A DNA stretch of 64,000 nt. Origin: Anaeromyxobacter diazotrophicus. GTDB taxonomy: Bacteria; Myxococcota; Myxococcia; Myxococcales; Anaeromyxobacteraceae. Shown here piece after piece: positions 11,009 to 27,088 of the stretch. The notes beneath the pieces are model-generated. The model was not told the DNA's origin. It saw nothing but the letters and a program-made list of their open reading frames with translations, and did no database searches. The first letter of the stretch is position 1; each line of letters opens with the position of its first letter. The stretch is taken from positions 310,001-374,000 of the forward strand of contig NZ_BJTG01000004.1 of assembly GCF_013340205.1 (NCBI RefSeq). The letters are read 5' to 3'. A program made the translations under genes and the position numbers.

Positions 11009-11029
11009 GTCGCGAAACGAGAGACTCAC

Positions 11030-11188
11030 ATGGCCGGCAACCGCAGCATCATCACCCTCGAGTGCACCGTCTGCAAAGAGCGGAACTACTCGACCACCAA
11101 GAACAAGAAGAAGACGCAGGAGAAGCTCGCGCTCTCCAAGTACTGCCCGCGGTGCCGCAAGCACCAGGGTCACAAGGAGACGAAGTAA
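11030..11188 (+). CDS. rpmG: 50S ribosomal protein L33
   Basis: 52-residue ribosomal protein. It has the L33 pattern ([20 protein letters not shown]) and retains four zinc-binding cysteines, Cys12/Cys15 and Cys39/Cys42 (CTVC and CPRC), so it is the zinc-containing C+ form. It lies between tuf and the tRNA-Trp gene, in the standard position before secE-nusG. ATG is at 11030, and the upstream purine-rich AACGAGAGA may be the ribosome binding site. Confidence 0.95.
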   Translation: MAGNRSIITLECTVCKERNYSTTKNKKKTQEKLALSKYCPRCRKHQGHKETK

Positions 11189-11193
11189 CGGCG

Positions 11194-11215
11194 GCGCCGG
11201 CCCCTGGGCCGGCGC
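11194..11215 (+). terminator. Hairpin between rpmG and tRNA-Trp
   Basis: A nearly perfect inverted repeat (GCGCCGGCCC with GGGCCGGCGC) 5 nt after rpmG, without a T-run. It may be a terminator or a processing site that frees the tRNA 5' end. Confidence 0.4.
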
Positions 11216-11224
11216 ACCCTTCAC

Positions 11225-11301
11225 AGGCCAGTAGCTCGAACGGCTAGAGCAGCGGTCTCCAAAACCGCGGGTTGGGGGTTCGAATCCCTCCTGGCCTGCC
11301 A
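11225..11301 (+). tRNA. tRNA-Trp(CCA)
   Basis: 77 nt. The acceptor AGGCCAG pairs with CTGGCCT. The anticodon arm GCGGT-CTCCAAA-ACCGC gives CCA. The T-loop is GGTTCGAATCC and CCA is encoded. It lies between rpmG and secE, a conserved location in many bacteria. Confidence 0.97.
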
Positions 11302-11346
11302 ACTCACCGGCAGCAAACCCCACCCGAAGCACCGAAGCGAGGCACC

Positions 11347-11745
11347 ATGGCGGCGGAAGGCAAGGCAGGCGTCGATCCGAGGAGGATGGTGGTCATCTTC
11401 TTCGTGCTGGCCGCGCTCGCCGTGGGCGTGTTCCTGGAGAAGATCCTGGGGCTCGCCTTCTCCTACGCGCGCTGGAACGACCCCGCCCTGTTCGGCGAGG
11501 ACTGGACGCTCACCACCGTCCTCGGCTACGGCATCGCGGTGGCGGCAGCGGTGGTGGCCTGGCGCGCCACCCGCGTGCGGACGGTCTCGCTCGAGGTCGC
11601 CAGCGAGCTCAAGAAGGTCACCTGGCCCACGCTGCGCGAGACCCGCGCCGCCACGGTCGCGGTGGTGGTCGCCACCTTCGTGGCCGCCATCGTCCTCGGC
11701 GTCTTCGACTACGTCTGGGCCAAGCTGAGCTCGCTCGTCTACTAG
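11347..11745 (+). CDS. secE: Preprotein translocase subunit SecE
   Basis: Protein of 132 residues with three predicted membrane helices (about residues 15-38, 57-75 and 100-125), the long three-helix SecE form as in E. coli (about 127 residues). The conserved cytoplasmic amphipathic segment SLEVASELKKVTWPTLRETR precedes the last helix. It clamps SecY in the SecYEG channel. The ATG follows GAGG, and the gene lies directly upstream of nusG as in most bacteria. Confidence 0.95.
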   Translation: MAAEGKAGVDPRRMVVIFFVLAALAVGVFLEKILGLAFSYARWNDPALFGEDWTLTTVLGYGIAVAAAVVAWRATRVRTVSLEVASELKKVTWPTLRETRAATVAVVVATFVAAIVLGVFDYVWAKLSSLVY

Positions 11746-11869
11746 ACGGCGGCCGCGCCGGTCCGGGGGCCGGGGCGCAGCGCGGGATCGAGTGGCGGGG
11801 CGTCGGCCCCGCCGCGGCGTTTAGAGGGGCGGCAGGCTGGGGCGGCTGAGCGGAACGGAGATTCGGGAC

Positions 11870-12469
11870 ATGGCGAAGAAGTGGTACGTCGTCCACACCT
11901 ACTCGGGCTTCGAGAACAAGGTCAAGAAGTCGATCGAGGAGTACGTCCGCCAGCACGGCGAGGACAAGATCGAGTTCGACGACCTCGAGGACGGCAAGGC
12001 CGTCCGCAGGGCGGCGCCGCTCGCCGAGTGCTTCGGGGAGGTGCTCATCCCCATGGAGCAGGTCGTGGAGATGGTGAAGGGGGAGAAGAAGACCTCCAAG
12101 CGCAAGTTCTTCCCCGGCTACGTGCTCGTCCACATGCAGATGGCGGACGGCACCTGGCACATGGTGAAGTCGACGCCCAAGGTGACCGGCTTCGTCGGCA
12201 ACGCGAAGAACCCGCGCGAGGTGCCGGCGGTCCGCGACGAGGAGGTGGCGCGCCTCACCAGCCAGATCTCGGAGGGCACCCTCAAGCCGAAGCCCCGGGT
12301 GCAGTTCGAGGACGGCGACCAGGTCCGCGTCATCGACGGGCCGTTCTCGAACTTCAACGGCACGGTGGAGGAGGTCAAGCCCGACAAGGGCAAGCTCCGC
12401 GTGCTGGTCTCGATCTTCGGCCGGGCGACCCCGGTCGAGCTCGACTTCATGCAGGTGGAGAAGACGTAG
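11870..12469 (+). CDS. nusG: Transcription antitermination factor NusG
   Basis: Protein of 199 residues. The NGN domain begins KKWYVVHTYSGFENKVKKSIEE, and the C-terminal KOW domain has DGDQVRVIDGPFSNFNGTVEEVKPDKGKL. It binds RNA polymerase and couples it to Rho or to the ribosome. An insertion of about 15-20 residues between the first beta strands (GEDKIEFDDLEDGKAVRRAAPLA) makes it slightly longer than the E. coli protein (181). The next gene, rplK, starts 54 nt downstream. Confidence 0.97.
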   Translation: MAKKWYVVHTYSGFENKVKKSIEEYVRQHGEDKIEFDDLEDGKAVRRAAPLAECFGEVLIPMEQVVEMVKGEKKTSKRKFFPGYVLVHMQMADGTWHMVKSTPKVTGFVGNAKNPREVPAVRDEEVARLTSQISEGTLKPKPRVQFEDGDQVRVIDGPFSNFNGTVEEVKPDKGKLRVLVSIFGRATPVELDFMQVEKT

Positions 12470-12523
12470 TCCGCAGGCGTGGGAGGGCGCGTCAACGCCC
12501 GTCACACCACGAGAGGAGCAGCC

Positions 12524-12970
12524 ATGAAGAAGGTCACAGGTCAGGTCAAGCTGCAGATCCCGGCCGGCAAGGCCAACCCGGCGCCGCCGGTCGGCCCCGC
12601 GCTCGGCCAGCACGGCGTCAACATCATGGAGTTCTGCAAGCAGTTCAACGCGGCGACCCAGCAGCAGGCGAAGGACGGTCTCATCATCCCGGTGATCATC
12701 ACCGTGTACCAGGACCGCTCGTTCACCTTCCTGCTCAAGACGCCGCCCGCCGCCGTCCTCCTCAAGAAGGCGGCCGGCCTGCACACCGAGAAGAAGAAGG
12801 GCTCGGGGGCGCACAAGCCCGGCAAGGAGAAGGTCGGGCAGGTGACGAAGAAGCAGGTCGAGCAGATCGCCAAGATGAAGATGCAGGACATGACCGCCGG
12901 CACGCTGGAAGCCGCCATGCGGACCGTCGAGGGCACGGCGCTCTCGATGGGGATCGACGTCGTCGGCTAG
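12524..12970 (+). CDS. rplK: 50S ribosomal protein L11
   Basis: Protein of 148 residues with the typical N-terminal [21 protein letters not shown] and C-terminal rRNA-binding domain. It forms the GTPase-associated centre of the 50S subunit. The ATG at 12524 has GAGAGGAG about 6 nt upstream. Next comes rplA after 24 nt. Confidence 0.98.
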   Translation: MKKVTGQVKLQIPAGKANPAPPVGPALGQHGVNIMEFCKQFNAATQQQAKDGLIIPVIITVYQDRSFTFLLKTPPAAVLLKKAAGLHTEKKKGSGAHKPGKEKVGQVTKKQVEQIAKMKMQDMTAGTLEAAMRTVEGTALSMGIDVVG

Positions 12971-12994
12971 GCCGCGGACCGGGAGACACACGAC

Positions 12995-13699
12995 ATGGCT
13001 CACATCGCGAAGAAGTACAAGGCGGTCGCGGCGAAGGTCGACCGCGAGCGGCGCTACAAGCTCGACGAGGCGATGACCCTCGTGAAGCAGACCGCCTCGA
13101 AGAAGTTCGACGAGTCGGTGGACGCGTCCATCAACCTCGGCGTCGACCCCAAGCACGCCGACCAGGTGGTGCGCGGCGCGGTCGTGCTGCCGCACGGGAT
13201 GGGCAAGGCGGTGCGGCTGGCCGTCTTCGCCAAGGGCGACAAGGCCCGCGACGCGCAGGAGGCCGGCGCCGACATCGTCGGGGCCGAGGACCTGGCCGAG
13301 AAGATCCAGGGCGGCTTCATGGACTTCGACAAGGTGCTCGCCACCCCCGACATGATGGGCGTGGTCGGCCGCCTCGGTAAGGTGCTCGGGCCCCGCGGCC
13401 TGATGCCGAACCCGAAGGTCGGCACGGTGTCGATGGACATCGCCAAGGCCGTCAAGGAGCAGAAGGCCGGCAAGGTGGAGTTCCGCGTCGAGAAGGCGGG
13501 CATCGTGCACGTCCCCTTCGGCAAGGCCTCCTTCGAGCCGGAGAAGCTCAAGGCGAACTTCAACGCCATCATGGAGATCATCTTCAAGGCGAAGCCGCAG
13601 ACCGCCAAGGGCGTCTACGTGAAGAACGTGACCGTGAGCTGCACGATGGGGCCGGGCATCAAGCTCGACACCGCCGAGCTCACCGCCGCCCACGCGTAA
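12995..13699 (+). CDS. rplA: 50S ribosomal protein L1
   Basis: Protein of 234 residues, normal length, with the L1 signatures [26 protein letters not shown] and [11 protein letters not shown]. It forms the L1 stalk and usually represses its own L11-L1 operon. GGGAGA precedes the ATG. Confidence 0.98.
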   Translation: MAHIAKKYKAVAAKVDRERRYKLDEAMTLVKQTASKKFDESVDASINLGVDPKHADQVVRGAVVLPHGMGKAVRLAVFAKGDKARDAQEAGADIVGAEDLAEKIQGGFMDFDKVLATPDMMGVVGRLGKVLGPRGLMPNPKVGTVSMDIAKAVKEQKAGKVEFRVEKAGIVHVPFGKASFEPEKLKANFNAIMEIIFKAKPQTAKGVYVKNVTVSCTMGPGIKLDTAELTAAHA

Positions 13700-13708
13700 G
13701 GCTTCGCG

Positions 13709-13734
13709 GCCGGCGGGGCGCGCTCCCCGCCGGC
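13709..13734 (+). terminator. Hairpin after rplA
   Basis: 10-bp stem GCCGGCGGGG/CCCCGCCGGC with a 6-nt loop, 9 nt after rplA. It has no T-tract and separates the L11-L1 genes from the L10-L7/L12 leader. Confidence 0.5.
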
Positions 13735-13749
13735 GATCGCTTCTCCCGG

Positions 13750-13985
13750 CGGCATGGGGCCGCCGGGGTTTCCTGGTCCAAGACAGCGGGCCCGCTCTCC
13801 CCGGGTGCGAGAAGGCGTAGGGGAGGGCGGTCAAACGGGCGAAGGCGTCCGACCCGCCGAGACTCAGGGACGTTCAGCGTCCCCTGCTTGGCCAGGGGGT
13901 CAGCGTACCGGCCGTCCGGCCTGTCCGAAGACCCAGTGCACCGTCGCCGCCCCGAGGGGCGGGGCGGTCGGAAAGGTGGTGAGGA
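13750..13985 (+). promoter_or_regulatory. Probable L10 leader of rplJ
   Basis: A 289-nt gene-free spacer precedes rplJ, as expected for the autogenous L10-L7/L12 leader. It contains several hairpins (for example GGGACG-TTCA-GCGTCCC and GCCCCG-AG-GGGCGGGGC) and the segments TCCAAGACAGCGGG and GTCCGAAGACCC. It probably binds the L10(L12) complex to repress translation. The assignment rests mainly on position and was not verified by a covariance model. Confidence 0.55.
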
Positions 13986-13988
13986 CAG

Positions 13989-14510
13989 TTGAACCGGACG
14001 GAAAAAGAAGAGGTCATCAACCAGCTTCACGAGCTGATGGCCAAGGCGAAGGCGGCCATCCTCGCCGAGCCGAAGGGGCTCGACGTCGCGACGGTCACCG
14101 GTCTCCGCAAGAAGTTCCGTGACGCGAAGATCGACTACAAGATCGTCAAGAACACCCTCGCCCAGCGTGCCGCCAAGGGCACGCCGGTGGAGCCGCTGGT
14201 CGAGAAGTTCGTCGGGCCCACCGCGCTCATCATGTCGTACGACGACGTGGTGTCGCCGGCGAAGATCCTGGTGGACTTCGCCAAGGACCGCGAGAACTTC
14301 GCGATCCGCACGGCGGTGGTCGAAGGTCAGGTCATCGACGTGAACGGCGTGAAGGCCCTGGCGAAGATGCCGGGTCTCCAGGAGCTGCGCGGGACGATCG
14401 CGATGATGATCGCCCAGCCGGCCACCAAGCTCGCGCGGATGATCGGGACCCCGGGCCAGCAGCTCGCCCAGGTCCTGAACGCTCGCAAGGACCAGCTCGG
14501 CAAGGCGTAG
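13989..14510 (+). CDS. rplJ: 50S ribosomal protein L10
   Basis: Protein of 173 residues. The L10 signature region ILAEPKGLDVATVTGLRKKFRDAKIDYKIVKNTLAQRAA is near the N-terminus, and the C-terminal helix binds L7/L12 dimers. The start is TTG at 13989 with GTGAGGA 4 nt upstream. No closer ATG or GTG would preserve the conserved N-terminus (NRTEKEEVINQLHELM). The rare start codon may help keep expression low and controllable by the leader. Confidence 0.95.
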   Translation: MNRTEKEEVINQLHELMAKAKAAILAEPKGLDVATVTGLRKKFRDAKIDYKIVKNTLAQRAAKGTPVEPLVEKFVGPTALIMSYDDVVSPAKILVDFAKDRENFAIRTAVVEGQVIDVNGVKALAKMPGLQELRGTIAMMIAQPATKLARMIGTPGQQLAQVLNARKDQLGKA

Positions 14511-14565
14511 GAACCGGTACCTGAACCGCCCGCGCGCCGGGAGGCGCCTGGGCACGCTACGAACG

Positions 14566-14584
14566 GGCGGGGCTCGTCCCCGCC
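14566..14584 (+). repeat. Short GC palindrome related to the dispersed family
   Basis: GGCGGGG, loop CTCGT, CCCCGCC in the rplJ-rplL spacer. It has the same loop as the 24-bp elements but arms one base shorter and no leading TAG, so it is a degenerate or related copy. Confidence 0.5.
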
Positions 14585-14605
14585 GCCACAGGAAACGAGA
14601 CAGAC

Positions 14606-14980
14606 ATGGCAGACCTGAACACGATCGTCGACCAGCTCAGCACGCTCTCCGTCATGGAGGCGGCCGAGCTCGTCAAGAAGCTCGAGGAGAAGTGGGGCGT
14701 CTCCGCCGCCGCCGCGCCGGTGATGATGGCGGCCGGCGGTGGGGCCGCGGCGGCCCCGGCCGAGGAGAAGACGGAGTTCACCGTCGTCCTCGCCGACGCC
14801 GGCGCGAACAAGATCAACGTGATCAAGGAGGTCCGCGCGATCACGGGCCTCGGCCTCAAGGAGGCGAAGGACCTCGTCGAGGGCGCCCCCAAGGAGGTCA
14901 AGGCCGGCATCGCCAAGGCCGAGGCCGACGAGCTCAAGAAGAAGCTCGAGGCGGCTGGCGCGAAGGTCGAGATCAAGTAG
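14606..14980 (+). CDS. rplL: 50S ribosomal protein L7/L12
   Basis: Protein of 124 residues. The N-terminal dimerisation domain ([29 protein letters not shown]), an Ala/Gly hinge and the factor-binding C-terminal domain ([39 protein letters not shown]) are all present. It recruits translation factors to the ribosome. A terminator-like structure follows before rpoB. Confidence 0.98.
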   Translation: MADLNTIVDQLSTLSVMEAAELVKKLEEKWGVSAAAAPVMMAAGGGAAAAPAEEKTEFTVVLADAGANKINVIKEVRAITGLGLKEAKDLVEGAPKEVKAGIAKAEADELKKKLEAAGAKVEIK

Positions 14981-14997
14981 CTCGGGCTCGACCGCCC

Positions 14998-15038
14998 GCG
15001 GCGGGGCAGGCTCGCGCCTGCTCCGCCGCACCCCTTTT
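14998..15038 (+). terminator. Terminator/attenuator between rplL and rpoB
   Basis: 14-bp GC stem (14998-15011 with 15016-15029, one G-U pair), loop TCGC, then ACCCCTTTT. In E. coli an attenuator occupies the same place and uncouples rpoBC from ribosomal protein levels. Confidence 0.75.
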
Positions 15039-15047
15039 CTGGAATCT

Positions 15048-15076
15048 TTGACAGGTAGGTAGGTTCCCGTTACAAC
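15048..15076 (+). promoter_or_regulatory. rpoBC promoter
   Basis: TTGACA (15048-15053), a 17-nt spacer and TACAAC (15071-15076), 10 nt after the rplL terminator T-run. It gives rpoB its own promoter and a leader of about 125 nt. Confidence 0.75.
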
Positions 15077-15210
15077 CCGGAACCCCCTGAAATACCGACG
15101 CACAGCGACCCCGGCCCGAGGCCGGGTCGAGGCGGCTCGCCGGCCGGAGAGCCGGCTCGAGCCATTTCCGGCGGACGAACGCAGCAGGGGATAAAGAGGA
15201 CCGATCGCGT

Positions 15211-19458
<4,248 letters not shown>

Positions 19459-19473
19459 AGGTTCGGGAGGGGG

Positions 19474-19620
19474 CCCCGCGCAGCGGGGGAGGGGCGTAGC
19501 CCCTCGAGCCGGGGCGCCTGAGGGGGTGCGGCGGAGCCGCTCCCGAAGGCGCACGGGACCCGGCGGGCAGGAGTGGGGCCCCGGCGAGCTTGGCTCGACG
19601 GGGCGAGGGCGCAGCCCTCG
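19474..19620 (+). repeat. Five-hairpin array in the rpoB-rpoC spacer
   Basis: Five perfect inverted repeats, each with a 3-nt loop, lie in the 173-nt spacer: CCCCGC-GCA-GCGGGG (19474-19488), GAGGGGC-GTA-GCCCCTC (19489-19505), GCGGC-GGA-GCCGC (19528-19540), CGAGC-TTG-GCTCG (19585-19597) and CGAGGGC-GCA-GCCCTCG (19604-19620). The last ends directly before the rpoC ribosome binding site. It may set the rpoB:rpoC ratio or be an RNase processing region. Confidence 0.6.
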
Positions 19621-19631
19621 AAAGGATCAAC

Positions 19632-23789
<4,158 letters not shown>

Positions 23790-23816
23790 CGGAAACTACC
23801 GCGGTCGGGTCGCACT

Positions 23817-23856
23817 CGAGGTCCGGTCCCTGATGGGGGCCGGACCTCGTGCTTTT
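23817..23856 (+). terminator. Intrinsic terminator of the rpoBC operon
   Basis: Perfect 10-bp stem CGAGGTCCGG/CCGGACCTCG, extendable by TCCC/GGGG pairs, followed by TGCTTTT. It ends the rpoB-rpoC transcription unit. Confidence 0.85.
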
Positions 23857-24123
23857 CAGGTTGGCGTGTTGAGGGCAGGAGGCGAGGGCCTGGCAGGACG
23901 GCCTCTCGGGTGCTGTGCGATCGAGCACGCCCCATCGGAGACCGCCACCTTGATGACAAACAACTTTCGATGCTTACCCTTCTCGAACCTAGAGGCTCCG
24001 TCTGGGAGGCTAGCCAGAGGCTCGGCACGCTCCATATTCGCGCGACACCCTTCCGTTCTGGCTGGTGTGCGCTCCAGATGGCAACTGCCGATAATGCCCA
24101 GTCTCAGCGGGGCTGGACGAAGA
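23857..24123. other. AT-richer gene-free spacer before the sigma gene
   Basis: About 270 nt of clearly lower GC than the surroundings, with direct repeats of AGAGGCTC and no ORF showing the GC3 pattern of this genome. Possible readings are a long regulatory region, an unrecognised small RNA or a decayed insert. I found no recognisable RNA family. Confidence 0.4.
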
Positions 24124-24152
24124 TTGACTCGACAGGTCCAGTATCTTAAACT
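24124..24152 (+). promoter_or_regulatory. Candidate promoter of the sigma factor gene
   Basis: TTGACT (24124-24129), a 17-nt spacer and TAAACT (24147-24152), leaving a 5' leader of about 55-60 nt before the sigma factor ATG. Confidence 0.6.
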
Positions 24153-24155
24153 GAC

Positions 24156-24165
24156 GTTACGTAAC
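24156..24165. promoter_or_regulatory. Palindrome at the sigma gene start site
   Basis: GTTACGTAAC is a perfect 10-bp palindrome lying where transcription from the preceding promoter should begin. That position is typical of a repressor operator. Confidence 0.35.
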
Positions 24166-24215
24166 CTACCCCCTCGGTCTTCCCAAGGTCTCGTCGCGTC
24201 GGAAAAGGTGAGGAA

Positions 24216-24956
24216 ATGAGGACTGCCACCCCCCAGCGCAGCAGCAGAGAGTTCGAGGAGCTCGCCCCGTACCTCAAGGCCGTGCGCGACTACCCGCCGT
24301 TGACGCGCGAGGACGAGCACGCGCTCGCGCTGCGCGCTCGCCGCGGCGAGGGCTCCGCGAAGCAGAAGCTGGTCCGCCACAACCTCGCGTTCGTGGTCGC
24401 CATCGCCCGCAAGCAGCGCCGCGGGACGGTCCGGCTCGACGACCTCATCCAGGAGGGCAACGTCGGGCTCATGCGCGCGGTCGAGAAGTTCGATCCGCAC
24501 GCCGGGACCCGCTTCTCGACCTACGCGGTGTGGTGGATCCGCGCCTACATCGGGAAGTACCTCAAGGAGGCGCGCTCCACCGTGCGGCCGCAGAGCGGCA
24601 CGGTCGCGCAGCCGGACCTCTCGCTCGACAGCGCCATCGACGAGGAGGGGGACGTCACCCACCTCGAGCGCATCGAGGACGACGGCCCCGGGCCGGAGGA
24701 CACCTACCTCTCGGCCGAGGGCGACCGCGAGGTGCGCGACGCGCTCGGCAAGGTGCGCAAGCGGATCGGCGAGCTGGGCTGGGACATCGTCCACAACCGG
24801 CTGCAGCAGGACTCGCCCAAGACGCTGGAGGAGATCGGCAAGCGCTGGGGCGTGTCGCGCGAGCGCGTCCGCCAGGTCGAGCTCAAGACGAAGCAGTTCC
24901 TGAACCGGTACCTCGAGCCGGTCGGGCACGACTCCGACCTGGAGAGCGCCGCCTAG
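24216..24956 (+). CDS. Alternative sigma-70 family sigma factor (SigB/SigC-like)
   Basis: Protein of 246 residues with sigma region 1.2 (ELAPYLKAVRDYPPLTREDEHALA), region 2 (RHNLAFVVAIARKQRRGTVRLDDLIQEGNVGLMRAVEKFDPHAGTRFSTYAVWWIRAYI) and region 4 with the helix-turn-helix TLEEIGKRWGVSRERVRQVE. Region 1.1 and the nonconserved region are absent, so it is not the housekeeping sigma. The size resembles RpoH, but the RpoH-specific box after region 2.4 is replaced by VRPQSGTVAQPDLSLD, as I recall for the myxobacterial SigB/SigC group. It directs core polymerase to a stress or developmental regulon. It has its own promoter and a strong hairpin downstream. Confidence 0.85.
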   Translation: MRTATPQRSSREFEELAPYLKAVRDYPPLTREDEHALALRARRGEGSAKQKLVRHNLAFVVAIARKQRRGTVRLDDLIQEGNVGLMRAVEKFDPHAGTRFSTYAVWWIRAYIGKYLKEARSTVRPQSGTVAQPDLSLDSAIDEEGDVTHLERIEDDGPGPEDTYLSAEGDREVRDALGKVRKRIGELGWDIVHNRLQQDSPKTLEEIGKRWGVSRERVRQVELKTKQFLNRYLEPVGHDSDLESAA

Positions 24957-24984
24957 CGGCGGCCCTCGGCTACTCGGTCCTTCC

Positions 24985-25015
24985 CGGGCCCGCCACCGCG
25001 CAGGTGGCGGGCCCG
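24985..25015 (+). terminator. Terminator after the sigma factor gene
   Basis: Perfect 12-bp stem CGGGCCCGCCAC/GTGGCGGGCCCG with a 7-nt loop, 28 nt after the stop. The tail is pyrimidine-rich (GTCTCGTCTC) rather than a pure T-run. Confidence 0.7.
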
Positions 25016-25157
25016 GTCTCGTCTCGGGCTCCGGCGCGGCGGTCCGCGCCTCGGTCGCGCCGGTCCGCGGCGCGGCGCCCCGCGCGCGCGGCCGCGTCCG
25101 GGGCCGCGACGATCCATGTCCCGGCGCCGGGCACGGGGGCTGCACCGTGCGTCCGGC

Positions 25158-25778
25158 ATGGTCGAGCAAGAGGCGGCGCGGGGGGAGCGGCGACCGCCCG
25201 GCAGCCGCCGCATCCCGGCGCAGCTCTGGGACGCGGCGGCGGAGGCGCGCCGCCTGCGCGAGGAGGCGGCCGCCGAGGCCGGGCGCCTGCTCCAGGCGGC
25301 GCGTGAGGAGACGGAGAGGCTGCGGGCCGCGGCCGCAGAGGCTGGGAGGGAGGAGGGCCTCGCGCGCGCCACCGAGCTCGTCGCCCGCGCCGCGCTCGCG
25401 CGCGAGCGGCTCCTGGCGGGCGCGCGGGCGGAGCTGGCGGACCTCGCGCTCGAGCTGGCCCGCCGGATCGTGACGCGCGCCGCGGCGCTCGACCCCGAGG
25501 TGGTGATCGAGCTGGCGGGCCGCGCGCTCGAGGTCGCGCGCGGCCACTCCGCCCTGACCGTGCGCGCTCACCCGGAGGACCTCGCCGCCCTCCGCGCGGC
25601 CGAGCCGCGGCTCGCCGGCGGCGCGGGCGGGGGGCGCGCCCTCGCCTGGGCCGCTGATCCGGCGCTCGCGCGCGGCGAGGTGCGGGTCGAGACCGAGGCG
25701 GGCGCGGTGGACGCCCGCCTCGCGCCGCAGCTCGAGGCGCTCGGCCGCGCGCTGCGGGCCGAGGAGGACGGCTGGTGA
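25158..25778 (+). CDS. FliH/SctL-like stator protein
   Basis: Protein of about 206 residues with a charged Ala/Arg/Glu-rich coiled coil (about residues 22-70: EARRLREEAAAEAGRLLQAAREETERLRAAA), then a C-terminal domain with ELARRIVTRAAALDPEVVIELAGRALEVA. This is typical of FliH/YscL, the negative regulator and peripheral stalk of the flagellar or type III export ATPase. Overlap with the fliI-like gene (GTGA) supports the call. The start is uncertain; 25116 (14 more residues, Arg-rich) is an alternative and neither has a good ribosome binding site. Confidence 0.7.
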   Translation: MVEQEAARGERRPPGSRRIPAQLWDAAAEARRLREEAAAEAGRLLQAAREETERLRAAAAEAGREEGLARATELVARAALARERLLAGARAELADLALELARRIVTRAAALDPEVVIELAGRALEVARGHSALTVRAHPEDLAALRAAEPRLAGGAGGGRALAWAADPALARGEVRVETEAGAVDARLAPQLEALGRALRAEEDGW

Positions 25779-27088
25779 GCCCGCTCGGCCTGCGCGCCCG
25801 CCTGGCGCGGGCGCCCGAGCGGGCGCCGCTCGCCTGGAGCGGGCGGGTGGTGGAGCTGACCGGCCTCGCGGTGCGCGCCGCCCTCGGCCCGGTCCGGCGG
25901 GGGGAGCTGTGCCTGGTCGCCCGCGGCTGCGCCCCGCCGCTGCCGGCGGAGGTGGTGGGCTTCCGCGGCGAGGAGGCGGTGCTCCTGCCGCTGGGCGAGA
26001 CGCGCGGGCTGGCCCTCGGCGCGGCGGTCACGCCCACCGGGCGGCCGCTCTCCTTCGGCGCCGGGCGCGCGCTGCTGGGGCGGGTCCTCGACGGCCTCGG
26101 CCGGCCGATCGACGGGGGCCCCGCGCCGGTCGGGCTCGTCCCGTGGGCGGTGGAGCGCCCGGCGCCGCCCCCGCTCGCGCGCCGGCGGGTGTCGGCGCCG
26201 CTCGGGCTCGGCGTGCGCGCGCTCGACGCGCTCCTCACCGCCGGCGAGGGGCAGCGGCTCGGGCTGTTCGCCGGCGCCGGGGTCGGCAAGTCGACGCTGC
26301 TCGGGCAGATCGCGCGCGGCACGGCCGCGGAGGCGGTGGTGGTGGGGCTCGTCGGGGAGCGCGGCCGCGAGGTGCGGGACTTCGTGGAGGGGGCGCTCGG
26401 GCCGGAGGGGCTGGCGCGGAGCGTGGTGGTGGCGGCCACCAGCGACGCGCCGGCGCTGGTGCGCCTGCAGGCGGCGCACGTGGCCACCGCGCTGGCGGAG
26501 TGGTTCGCCGAGGTGGAGGGGCGGCGCGTGCTGCTGCTCCTCGACAGCCTCACCCGCTACGCGCGCGCGCAGCGGGAGGTCGGGCTGGCCGCGGGGGAGC
26601 CGCCGGCGCGCCAGGGCTACCCGCCGTCCGTGTTCGCGGCGCTGCCGCGGCTGCTCGAGCGCGCCGGGCAGCGCGCGCGGGGGACGGTGACGGCCGTCTA
26701 CACGGTGCTGGTGGCGGGCGGGGATCTGGAGGAGCCCATCGCGGACGAGGTGCGCGGCATCCTCGACGGCCACGTGGTGCTCGATCGCGGCCTGGCCGCG
26801 CGCGGCCGGTTCCCGGCGGTGGACGTGCTGCAGAGCGTGTCGCGGGTCATGCCGCAGGTGGTGAGCGCGCGCCACGGGGCGCTGGCCGCGCGCGCGCGGC
26901 GGCTCCTCGCCGCGCTGGACCGGCAGCAGGATCTGCTCGCGCTCGGCGCCTACCGGGCCGGGAGCGATCCCGAGGCGGACGAGGCGCTCCTCCGCCGCGG
27001 GGCCCTGGAGCACCTCCTGGCGCAGGAGGCGGCGGAGGTGACGACGCTGGCGGAGGCGATCGCGGCGCTCGAGGAGGCGCTCGCGTGA
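25775..27088 (+). CDS. fliI: FliI/SctN-type export ATPase
   Basis: Protein of 437 residues of the F1-beta-like ATPase family of flagellar and type III secretion systems. It has the beta-barrel N-terminus, GRVLDGLGRPIDGG, Walker A GAGVGKST, GLVGERGREVRDFVE, Walker B LLLLDSLTRYARAQREVGL with the FliI-typical PPARQGYPPSVFAALPRLLERAG, and GDLEEPIADEVRGILDGHVVLDR. It energises export of flagellar or injectisome subunits at the membrane. Flanked by fliH-like and fliJ-like genes with 4-nt overlaps, it forms a compact ATPase module, but no other export-apparatus gene is nearby. Confidence 0.9.
   Translation: MSPLGLRARLARAPERAPLAWSGRVVELTGLAVRAALGPVRRGELCLVARGCAPPLPAEVVGFRGEEAVLLPLGETRGLALGAAVTPTGRPLSFGAGRALLGRVLDGLGRPIDGGPAPVGLVPWAVERPAPPPLARRRVSAPLGLGVRALDALLTAGEGQRLGLFAGAGVGKSTLLGQIARGTAAEAVVVGLVGERGREVRDFVEGALGPEGLARSVVVAATSDAPALVRLQAAHVATALAEWFAEVEGRRVLLLLDSLTRYARAQREVGLAAGEPPARQGYPPSVFAALPRLLERAGQRARGTVTAVYTVLVAGGDLEEPIADEVRGILDGHVVLDRGLAARGRFPAVDVLQSVSRVMPQVVSARHGALAARARRLLAALDRQQDLLALGAYRAGSDPEADEALLRRGALEHLLAQEAAEVTTLAEAIAALEEALA

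Noticed and set aside
23833-24219. ORF in the spacer before the sigma gene
   Set aside because: Its codons lack the strong GC3 bias, it has no ribosome binding site, and it overlaps the candidate promoter.
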